NCBI GenBank assembly: GCA_003575245.1 | Contig: NMQN01000479.1 | Span: forward strand, 1 to 16,163 | Direction of reading: 5' to 3' | DNA length: 16,163 nt | From: Candidatus Atribacteria bacterium 1244-E10-H5-B2 | GTDB lineage: Bacteria; Atribacterota; JS1; SB-45; 34-128 | Shown: piece after piece, positions 1 to 5,755 of the stretch | How positions within the stretch are numbered: position 1 is the stretch's first letter | How the letters are laid out: every line of letters starts with the position of its first letter | Notes under the pieces: generated by a model | Databases searched by the model: none | Told to the model about the DNA's origin: nothing | Seen by the model: the letters and a program-made list of their open reading frames with translations, nothing else | Translations under genes and position numbers: made by a program

Positions 1-54
1 AAGTTGGCCCTATTAGAAAAGGCTTAATTAATTTAAGAAAGGAGAATCAGAATT

Positions 55-450
55 ATGGTTAAAAGGAAATTCAGATCTGCAGAATCGTATTATGGGAATA
101 CTGAGCAGGCCAGGAAAAATCAGAGGAGCAATATTACTCCGGGTAACACCTGGCAAAAGCGAAAAATCGGGCAGTTGAGGATTCGGCTCTTTTGGGAAGA
201 TGGTGGTCTTGAATTGAAGCAGATAATTTATGAACAATTTGAGAACGAGAGATCTATTGAGGACGTGCCCAAAAGAGAACTGCGGGGCGAAAAGTATATT
301 GATAATTGGTGGGATAGTTTATCCCTTGAGGAGAAAAAATCTATTCGTAAAGAAGTTTTATCCTGGCAGACCCAGAAATTCAGGACGAGGTTTTTCAAGT
401 GTATAAATAGATACCTGAAAGAGGAATTAGCCGAATTATCTGAGGAATAA
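55..450 (+). CDS. Hypothetical protein, 131 aa
   Basis: I do not recognise this protein. It is real by its signals: an AAAGGAG SD lies about 10 nt before the ATG, and the frame is open for 131 codons to a TAA. The product is highly charged and rich in Lys, Arg, Glu and Trp, with a basic N-terminus and a probably helical C-terminal half containing WWDSLSLEEKK and ending in an acidic ELAELSEE tail. There is no signal peptide or membrane segment, so it should be cytoplasmic and may bind nucleic acid. It is the only complete plus-strand gene and points toward the leftward terL operon across 2.6 kb of repeat-rich DNA. The minus-strand frame overlapping its start has no SD and is a shadow. Confidence 0.7.
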   Translation: MVKRKFRSAESYYGNTEQARKNQRSNITPGNTWQKRKIGQLRIRLFWEDGGLELKQIIYEQFENERSIEDVPKRELRGEKYIDNWWDSLSLEEKKSIRKEVLSWQTQKFRTRFFKCINRYLKEELAELSEE

Positions 451-979
451 GTTTTGTAAAGCAAAAGGGCTAATTAGACCATATTTCAGATAATCAAAAT
501 CCACTCGAAAAAAGAACTCTATTTGGACCGCTCGGGGATCAGAATCCTATTTTCCGCTTAGTTAAAAAGCCAGTGAGTTAAATCCCCGAAAACCTTATGG
601 AGTGAATTCGAGGCAAGTATTGATATAGCTTAATTTCTTCGAGGTGCTTGGTGTGCTTTTTTGCTTAATAAAACTATTCCCTGAGCAAGTTAAGGATAAA
701 AGCAAAAGGGCTGTTTGTTTTTTTCCTTAACCTTTATTTGGATTCTGAGAGATTAGATAAATCTGAGAGAAATCAGGGTTACACCGAAACGAAAAATCGG
801 GTAAAATAGCCCAAAAAAAAGCCTTATAAAATAGGGGTTATAGAAAAGGCATTGCAAAGTTATTGAGTGGCTTTACCCCGATATTCCTATTCACTCGAAA
901 GAGGGGGTTTTTGACTTCCGATAGGAAAAATATTTGCTATTAGGGTCTATAAGATTCTTTTCCCTTTCGTGAGTGGCTT

Positions 980-1100
980 GGTGTGGCTCCGGATCTTTCC
1001 GGTATAGATCCTGACCAGGCAATCAATTTGTATTTAACACAATGTGTATTGTGTTAAATACAAACTTCTCCGGACCTGGCCAGGAGAATCGATCCACACC
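980..1100. repeat. Nested palindrome with perfect 17-bp arms
   Basis: The core is a perfect inverted repeat: TTTGTATTTAACACAAT (1027-1043), loop GTGT, and its complement (1048-1064). Outside it, TCCTGACCAGG (1009-1019) pairs with CCTGGCCAGGA (1075-1085) with one mismatch, and GGTGTGG...GATC (980-995) faces GATCCACACC (1091-1100). The whole forms an interrupted dyad of about 120 bp. Such a structure could be an origin, a resolution site or a packaging site; no T-run follows, so it is not a simple terminator. Confidence 0.75.
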
Positions 1101-1199
1101 AAAAAACAAAAAAACTTTTATACCCCTTAAATAGCCTTTTTTTTTGCCAAATCTATGAGCCACACCAAGGCCACACCAAGCCACACCAAGCAATGAGGA

Positions 1200-1252
1200 A
1201 TCGAAAAAAAAATTCCTTTGTTTCCAACGGTTGCAGGCCTCGATTTTTCGAT
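1200..1252. repeat. Inverted repeat ATCGAAAAA/TTTTTCGAT
   Basis: Perfect 9-bp arms lie at 1200-1208 and 1244-1252 with a 35-nt loop, just after the decamer cluster. The arms are AT-rich. A terminator is possible but unconvincing, as the stem has few G-C pairs. Confidence 0.35.
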
Positions 1253-1677
1253 AATTTTCGGGTTTTTTTGCATTTTTAATTTATTGTATTTATTTTATCT
1301 TACGAGATTGTAATATAAGTTAAAGAAAAAACCCAAATAGACTTTTCATTTTTATTCTTTCATACCTCAAAAGATACTTTTGTTAAGTAAAAAACCACAC
1401 CAAGCCACACCAACGAATTGAGCTATATATACCCTTACAGCGTTTTTATTTTTTAAGATTCCCTCGATTATACACATCCACTATTATATAAAAATAAAAA
1501 ATATAGCTTTTTCCCTGTTTTTGAGTAAATTTTATATCCTGTTTTTAGGCCTTATCCGGCCCTTTTATTTAACAAAAGATTTTCTTCTCGTTTTTCCTGA
1601 TTCATTGATTTACATTTTGCCCCGATAATTATATAAAAATCTCTCTCATCAATCTTGCCCTCTTTTATTGCTTTCTT

Positions 1678-1741
1678 ACTGACCTTATACTGACCCTGCA
1701 CTGACCTTTTTCAATAACTAAAAGGTTGACTTTTGTTAACC
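1678..1741. repeat. ACTGACC triplet and isolated 23-bp unit
   Basis: ACTGACC occurs at 1678-1684, 1689-1695 and 1700-1706 with an exact 11-bp period. A 23-bp unit follows at 1719-1741, built as GTTGAC-TTTT-GTTAAC, matching the organisation of the array at 2781-2896. Confidence 0.5.
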
Positions 1742-1782
1742 TGGCCAGCCTGGTATAAACTTGAAGGATCGCTTTCTCCAGA

Positions 1783-1810
1783 TAAAAAAAAGAGGGTATT
1801 TCTACCCCCC
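1783..1810 (-). terminator. Rho-independent terminator-like hairpin (minus strand)
   Basis: On the minus strand GGGTA-GAAA-TACCC (pairing 1794-1798 with 1803-1807) is followed by TC and a run of eight T. The short stem with a GAAA loop and U-tract suits an intrinsic terminator. It would end leftward transcription about 1.2 kb beyond terL, implying a long untranslated tail or an undetected small transcript. Confidence 0.5.
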
Positions 1811-1925
1811 GAATTAGTGAAGCATAATGAAGTATAATTTTTCTTCTTTATCTTCTGAAACCCCTGAATTATAAGAGCTTTGACACTACCAGGCAATTTT
1901 ATAATTTACGAAAAATTTTAACCGC

Positions 1926-2028
1926 TAAATGGCTACTTTTTTTCTACCTGAAAATCTGCTATAACTGTAAACCTGCGGGCAACCAAATGTAAACCTTTAC
2001 AAACCTGAAAATGTAACCTTTTATTACA
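1926..2028. repeat. Second cluster of degenerate 23-bp units
   Basis: Units of 22 to 25 bp begin near 1926, 1949, 1974 and 2006, mostly joined by ACCTGAAAA-like flanks. Examples are GGCTAC-TTTTTTT-CTACC (from 1931) and TGTAACC-TTTT-ATTACA (from 2012). They resemble the cleaner array at 2781-2896 but are more decayed. Confidence 0.45.
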
Positions 2029-2104
2029 TCGATCCCCCTTTTTTTGTAAGATAAACCTTACATTCCTTACTTTAACCCCTAACCCTTTCTTTTTACCTAA
2101 ATAA

Positions 2105-2423
2105 CTTTCGATTCTTTCGATTATAATATAGACCCCTGACCCCTAAAAATAGTATCGCTAAAAAGCAGGAAACCCTTATCACTACGGCAGGACAGGGGCA
2201 AAGCCCTGACACTCCTAAACCTTTATATAAGAGGTGTTTCCTTTTTGTCATTTTTTCTTTGGATTCTTTGGATTTTATCCTAACATTAGTAAAGTATATT
2301 TTAAGTGATAGATAAGAGCTTCCCCTTTTTGTGCTTTTCCTTTCCTTTTTGTCATTTTTAAGTAGGATCAGTTGAATTTTCTGCTTCCCTTTTTTAGCGA
2401 TACCCTGTCGGATCTGTCGGATT
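2105..2423. repeat. Three 9-bp tandem doublets
   Basis: CTTTCGATT occurs twice in tandem at 2105-2122, CTTTGGATT twice at 2257-2274, and TGTCGGAT(C/T) twice at 2406-2423. All have a 9-bp period and a shared (C/G)GAT core, but each doublet has its own sequence. A 19-bp direct repeat (2237-2255 and 2341-2359) lies between the outer doublets. A further 8-bp doublet, GTGAAGAA, is at 2560-2575. Confidence 0.6.
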
Positions 2424-2723
2424 TCCTATCCTGGTATTTTAGCTAAAAAGGTGTATTAAGGTATGATTGCCTATGATAGCCTGTTTTATACCTGTGAACC
2501 CTCAATAAAGATACCTGACGTCGTTTTTAGGGGTATCCTGGAGATCAAACTGGTAGTTAGTGAAGAAGTGAAGAAAGCAAGATTACAGTAGTTTGACCTT
2601 GAAAGATTAGGATAGGTTATTTAAGGGGTGCTTTTAGTGCTGAAATTCACGTTCCAGGTGCCTTTCTACCCTTGTTATTAGCTTACCAAGCATTAACCGC
2701 TTATGGATACCCTATGTAATTTA

Positions 2724-2768
2724 ATCTATCCCCTGTAAAGCCCCCTTACCCTTTTTTAAGGGATAGAT
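2724..2768. repeat. Inverted repeat ATCTATCCC/GGGATAGAT
   Basis: Perfect 9-bp arms lie at 2724-2732 and 2760-2768 with a 27-nt loop, ending 12 bp before the five-unit array. It could mark the edge of that array. Confidence 0.45.
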
Positions 2769-2780
2769 GAGAGCCTTCCC

Positions 2781-2896
2781 TGGAATGTCAACTTTTGTCA
2801 ACCTGGAATGTCAGCATTTGTCAGCTTTGAAATGTTAACTTTTTGTAACCTGTAGTGTCTATTTTGGTCTACCTAAAATGCAACCTTTTGCAACAA
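2781..2896. repeat. Five tandem 23-bp repeats with co-varying half-sites
   Basis: Units lie at 2781-2803, 2804-2826, 2827-2850 (24 bp), 2851-2873 and 2874-2896. Each has a TGGAA-like flank, a half-site, a short T-rich spacer and a second copy of the half-site about 10 bp on. The half-sites are GTCAAC/GTCAAC, GTCAGC/GTCAGC, GTTAAC/GTAAC, GTCTA/GTCTA and GCAAC/GCAAC. When one half changes the other usually changes with it. The length, near two helical turns, and the tandem order are iteron-like. IS21-family ends also carry tandem repeats, but no transposase is visible nearby. Confidence 0.8.
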
Positions 2897-2923
2897 TTAA
2901 AGGGATATCTACTTCTGATTTAG

Positions 2924-2937
2924 TGCAATAGATTGCA
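2924..2937. repeat. Small palindrome TGCAAT-AG-ATTGCA
   Basis: A perfect 6-bp dyad with a 2-bp centre, between the 23-bp array and the end of terL. It may be an operator or chance; nothing else supports a role. Confidence 0.3.
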
Positions 2938-3057
2938 TTATGATTTTTCTTCAAAGCCTTATTTTTCATTGAATAAATACTTTTTTATGATCCACCGCTA
3001 TTTATTACTTTTCTTTGTATAATCCTCTAACTTTATTTATCAGAAGAGACTTCTATA

Positions 3058-4431
3058 TCAAGCTCCTGTATATGGATTAGCCTGGGCTAATGCCTCCGCA
3101 TCCTGTTCCGCTTCCCACTGTATCCACTTCTTTGATACAACTGCGTGATCCAATGTATGTAATCCGATAATATAAGCATCAGCCTTGTCGGGACTTCTCA
3201 TTAACCGTCTTTTAATATCCTCTTTCGCTTCAGCCTTTATCTTGCCGTCCTTGATTAAATATGATACACAACTTAATTCCCTTCGCAGTTCTTCATCTTC
3301 CCAGGTTAATCTAATATCTTTCTCGGCAAATCTGCGCCCTACACTCCACCACATTTCAGCCCGTAAATTTCTAAACTTTAATTGATCTCGTGGTTCTCCT
3401 TTATCAGAACTATTAAAATCTAATACTTTATCGCCCATCTCCCGCAATCTATCTGCTACTCCTGCACCAAGCCCGATTACGTCTATTCCAATTAAGTCAG
3501 GTCTCTTTTCTTGTGCCCAGATATGGATCTTACCAGCGGTATACATTGTGTCTTTTTGCCCGAATATCATTTCATCTTTAATGTCCGTGCCTTCGAGATA
3601 ATAGATAACAGTCCTATCATCACCATAGCGTGCTATATCTGCCCCAAATACCTTCTTAGGACGCCCTACATAGCTTATAACAACTTCACTGGCCTGTCTT
3701 ATCCAGATATCCTTAATTATGATGTCAGCACCTTCCAGGCTATCCCAACTTCCCTCTAAATACGCCAGTAACAGTTCTGGCCTGTGCTTGAAAGCATCTT
3801 TTATGCTGTCTATATAAGTATCCGGTAGATAGGGATTTTCCATCGGTAAGGCTGGGATATAAACTTTTTTTGGATTATTAGCCAATACAAATTCATCTTT
3901 AAGGAAACAGTTTGCCGGGTTAGCGGTAAATAGAGCTTTATATGGTAATGGTATGCCATTGATCTTTAATCTAAATCTCGACATCAATACCGCTATCCTG
4001 TCCCGGTTACATTCTTCCGCCTGATCAATGAACACTACCGCAAACTCTGCCGATGAAAACTTATTTACTGCTTCCTGGGTGTCCAGTCCACCATAAGCAT
4101 ATTTAACCTTATCTTCTATGACTATTTCCTTGTCCTGGGACCTTATATAATAATGTTTTGGAGTGATCCTTTTCCAGGTCTCCAAAGTGGTATCGTTAAA
4201 GTCTACTCCTCTGTATCTACCTATAAACCCAAGTTGTATAGGGTATATGGTTGGCTGTAAGTTAAACTTTTCTATTACCCAGCTTGCAAAGCGATCTAAT
4301 AACATACAACCTATATAAGATTTACCGCCTCCCATCGCTCCGCCGAAGAGTATCTGATTGATCTCATCATTCCAGAAGGCATCCCAACATTGAGTCTGCT
4401 TTAAGGTTAGTTTTACTTTAATCTCTTCCAT
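3058..4431 (-). CDS. terL: Phage terminase large subunit
   Basis: This is the packaging motor ATPase and nuclease that cuts concatemeric phage DNA and drives it into a prohead. An N-terminal P-loop GGAMGGGKS lies near residues 30-38, a Walker B strand FAVVFIDQAEE near 130-140, and a LFTANPA coupling motif near 167. The C-terminal RNase H-like nuclease shows FGADIARYGDD, IGIDVIGLGAG and SPDKADA, which supply the expected acidic metal ligands. About 457 aa is normal for the family. I chose the ATG at 4431, with a run of six G just upstream, over the in-frame TTG at 4443, which has no SD. It follows the small subunit by a short gap. No portal or capsid gene follows it; the stop is TGA. Confidence 0.92.
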   Translation of the reverse strand: MEEIKVKLTLKQTQCWDAFWNDEINQILFGGAMGGGKSYIGCMLLDRFASWVIEKFNLQPTIYPIQLGFIGRYRGVDFNDTTLETWKRITPKHYYIRSQDKEIVIEDKVKYAYGGLDTQEAVNKFSSAEFAVVFIDQAEECNRDRIAVLMSRFRLKINGIPLPYKALFTANPANCFLKDEFVLANNPKKVYIPALPMENPYLPDTYIDSIKDAFKHRPELLLAYLEGSWDSLEGADIIIKDIWIRQASEVVISYVGRPKKVFGADIARYGDDRTVIYYLEGTDIKDEMIFGQKDTMYTAGKIHIWAQEKRPDLIGIDVIGLGAGVADRLREMGDKVLDFNSSDKGEPRDQLKFRNLRAEMWWSVGRRFAEKDIRLTWEDEELRRELSCVSYLIKDGKIKAEAKEDIKRRLMRSPDKADAYIIGLHTLDHAVVSKKWIQWEAEQDAEALAQANPYTGA

Positions 4432-4488
4432 AAAACCCCCCAATAATCTGGTTTTTTAGATTTAATAATTTTGTCATCTTTCTTTACT

Positions 4489-5034
4489 TTAACTTTTGGC
4501 ATTTTCAGGTTTTTTCTGCTCTTTTAATTCCTCTAATCGATTAACTTCTTTCTCCAGAGGACAACCTCCCGTATCTTTTAAGGGACAATTCTCATAACTT
4601 TTAATTGTTGTAAAATTGATTTGAGGGGGAACAAGTGGTTGCCCATCTTTACCGGTCAATTCAAGTTTACTTCTATCAGCAGGGTAGGAAGCCTTTAATT
4701 TTAAAATCATATCTAAATATTTAACAATTACATTATGATCCGCTATCTCTTTCCTATCTTCACCTGTTCCTGTTTCTCTGGTAGCATTTAAACCGTCTAT
4801 GAGTTTTTGACTAATAACCGGGTCCGAAAGCCCCATCCTATCTAAAACCTCAACGATCGAAAGGCCAACCTTAGCCACCATTCGTTTACCTAACTCTTTC
4901 GCCGAATCTCTTTTAATATCAGGGCTTACAGCTAAATAGGCCTCTGTCGCATTTCCGCAATTCTCGATATATGCTTCGATAAATTTCTTTTCCCTTAATG
5001 TCCTTTTGATTGATCCCCCGTTATTGTTAGACAT
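4489..5034 (-). CDS. terS: Phage terminase small subunit
   Basis: TerS recognises the packaging site and recruits the large subunit. Residues about 11-38 (REKKFIEAYIENCGNATEAY and on) match the DNA-binding HTH opening of the Terminase_2-like small subunits, whose typical form is 'FI.eYi.d.NAtqAyi.aGy'. A middle helical region for oligomerisation and a charged C-terminal tail follow; 181 aa fits the family. The tail carries an unusual pair, NCPLKDTGGCPLE. The ATG has a GGTGGTGA SD. Adjacency to terL confirms the call. A copy of the 23-bp repeat type (5064-5086) and a terminator hairpin lie directly upstream, so terS-terL is probably its own transcription unit. Confidence 0.85.
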   Translation of the reverse strand: MSNNNGGSIKRTLREKKFIEAYIENCGNATEAYLAVSPDIKRDSAKELGKRMVAKVGLSIVEVLDRMGLSDPVISQKLIDGLNATRETGTGEDRKEIADHNVIVKYLDMILKLKASYPADRSKLELTGKDGQPLVPPQINFTTIKSYENCPLKDTGGCPLEKEVNRLEELKEQKKPENAKS

Positions 5035-5063
5035 CTTATATCACACCACCTATATTTATTTTT

Positions 5064-5086
5064 TGATTAGTAAACTTTTGTAAACT
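5064..5086. repeat. 23-bp-type unit upstream of terS
   Basis: GTAAAC-TTTT-GTAAAC (5070-5085) has the same two-half-site layout as the array beyond terL. Its place 30 to 50 bp before the terS start suits an operator or a packaging recognition site. Confidence 0.45.
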
Positions 5087-5089
5087 TTC

Positions 5090-5125
5090 AGATAAAAAAA
5101 ATAGGAAGGTAAATTCCCCTTCCCC
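5090..5125 (-). terminator. Rho-independent terminator (minus strand)
   Basis: On the minus strand GGAAGG (pairing with 5104-5109) and CCTTCC form a 6-bp stem with an 8-nt loop, followed by TA and a run of eight T. It lies a few bases beyond the stop of the small gene at 5130 and would separate the replication transcript from terS. Confidence 0.6.
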
Positions 5126-5129
5126 GATA

Positions 5130-5267
5130 CTATAATATTCTTTTTTTCCTTTTAGCTATTATATCACATATGCCAGTCTTTATTCCCTCTTTAACACAAA
5201 TACAATGGTCTGGGATTTCTGAATAATAATGAGCCTGGAGATATCTTTCTCTTTCCTTCTGATCCAA
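5130..5267 (-). CDS. Small hypothetical protein, about 45 aa, TTG start
   Basis: This frame encodes a protein-like peptide containing LDQKERERYLQAHYYSEIPD, then HCIC, then KEGIKTGICD and a basic end, AKRKKRIL. The three cysteines with a histidine suggest a small metal-binding fold, but I recognise no family. No ATG exists in frame. The best start is TTG at 5267 just after GGAGAAG; the open frame extends only to about 5295, where a TAA blocks it. The gene could therefore be a fragment that lost its start. It ends immediately before an intrinsic terminator and lies between the candidate origin and terS. Confidence 0.45.
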   Translation of the reverse strand: MDQKERERYLQAHYYSEIPDHCICVKEGIKTGICDIIAKRKKRIL

Positions 5268-5409
5268 CTTCTCCAGATTAACACCACTTTTTTTGGTTTA
5301 GTTTTAAGGACAAAAAATATCTGTCATAAGGAGTAAAATGAGTACATAAAATATTTTACCCCTTTTTAAGGAATTTGAAACCCTTGATAAATCTACCTAT
5401 AGAGGACGC

Positions 5410-5436
5410 ATAAGGAGTGTCTGGAGTAAAAGGAGT
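5410..5436. repeat. Three 9-bp GGAGT repeats
   Basis: ATAAGGAGT, GTCTGGAGT and AAAAGGAGT follow one another with an exact 9-bp period, about 120 bp from the ATTGGCAAT iterons, which have the same period. Their role is unknown. Confidence 0.4.
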
Positions 5437-5501
5437 GGTTTTTACCTACCTCTCAGATATGAAAATATTTTAAAAAAACACTAAAAAAGTAGAAAAACAT
5501 A

Positions 5502-5537
5502 TTATTCCCTTAGGTGTAAACAGGTCTTCTTACTCAT
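5502..5537 (-). other. 11-codon mini-ORF with near-perfect SD
   Basis: An AAGGAGGT SD sits about 7 nt before an ATG that opens only MSKKTCLHLRE and then stops at TAA. Such a strong ribosome site is the best in the window and lies directly downstream of the left iteron block. It could be a leader peptide, a decoy ribosome site or the remnant of a gene broken just after its start. No longer frame continues it. Confidence 0.35.
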
Positions 5538-5552
5538 TTCATTACCTCCTTC

Positions 5553-5743
5553 ATATTGGCAATATTGGCAATATTGGCTAAGTTTGCTATTAAGTTATAT
5601 ATACAATATATAAATAATTACATATAATATTTTTTTAATAGTTTGTCTTAATATAGAATATTGCCAATATTGCCAATATTGCCAATATAGATGTTGTAAC
5701 CCTTTGTTTATAATAGTTTTAAAAATCACCATATTGGCAATAT
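5553..5743. other. Candidate replication origin: iterons flanking an AT-rich core
   Basis: Three tandem AATATTGGC units (5553-5578) face three inverted units (5663-5688), forming a perfect 26-bp inverted repeat. The 84 bp between them are almost pure A and T, with TATATATACAATATATAAAT (5598-5617), as expected of an unwinding element. A further single site, ATATTGGCAATAT, is at 5731-5743, a few bases from the end of the primase-helicase gene. Iterons beside an AT-rich stretch and next to the replication gene are typical of plasmid and P4-type origins. Alternatively the arms may form one large hairpin RNA or serve as operators. Confidence 0.65.
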
Positions 5744-5755
5744 TTTTTACTCTTT

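Larger units (their letters stand above)
647..1414. repeat. CCACACCAAG decamer repeats
   Basis: Direct copies of CCACACCAA(G/C) lie at 1160-1169, 1171-1180, 1181-1190, 1395-1404 and 1405-1414, and a copy ending CCAA at 1094-1102. Inverted copies (CTTGGTGTG) lie at 647-655 and 977-986. Clustered copies are spaced 10 or 11 bp, placing them on one face of the helix. Two copies, in opposite orientation, form the outer arms of the palindrome at 980-1100. This is the layout of a binding-site array, such as origin iterons, a centromere or a packaging recognition site. Confidence 0.75.
451..3057. other. 2.6-kb repeat-rich region without convincing genes
   Basis: No frame here has both a good SD and protein-like composition. 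The longest minus-strand frames (1711-1896 and 2093-2251) lack an SD and overlap repeats. The region holds a 14-bp direct repeat (458-471 and 699-712), an 8-bp inverted repeat TCGGGGAT/ATCCCCGA (532-539 and 582-589), a near-palindrome at 980-1100, CCACACCAA decamers, 11-bp-phased ACTGACC repeats, 9-bp doublets, two clusters of 23-bp units and a minus-strand terminator-like hairpin. Between about 1.4 and 3 kb the plus strand is pyrimidine-rich, matching the bias of the leftward genes, so part of it may be a transcribed 3' region of terL or decayed leftward coding DNA. Confidence 0.6.

Noticed and set aside
28..237. Minus-strand 69-aa frame and other mirror frames over real genes (for example 3185-3385, 8514-8940, 14209-14572, 15119-15406)
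   Set aside because: They lie opposite genes with clear SDs and domains, lack their own SDs, and have compositions that mirror the true genes.
1711..1896. 61-codon minus-strand frame
   Set aside because: No SD, and it overlaps the terminator hairpin and the 1719-1741 unit; composition is not protein-like.
2093..2251. 52-codon minus-strand frame beginning MTKRK
   Set aside because: No SD; its start lies in a 19-bp DNA repeat that opens a second, unrelated 26-codon frame, and it spans a hairpin and a 9-bp doublet. A repeat effect is more likely than a gene.
2781..2896. CRISPR array
   Set aside because: Units are 23 bp in direct contact, with no constant repeat of 24-40 bp alternating with unique spacers and no cas genes.
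2827..2982. 36-codon minus-strand frame (MKNKALKKNHN...)
   Set aside because: No SD; it runs through the palindrome at 2924 and into the 23-bp array.
5553..5743. CRISPR-like repeats
   Set aside because: 9-bp period with no spacers and inverted symmetry; iterons fit better.
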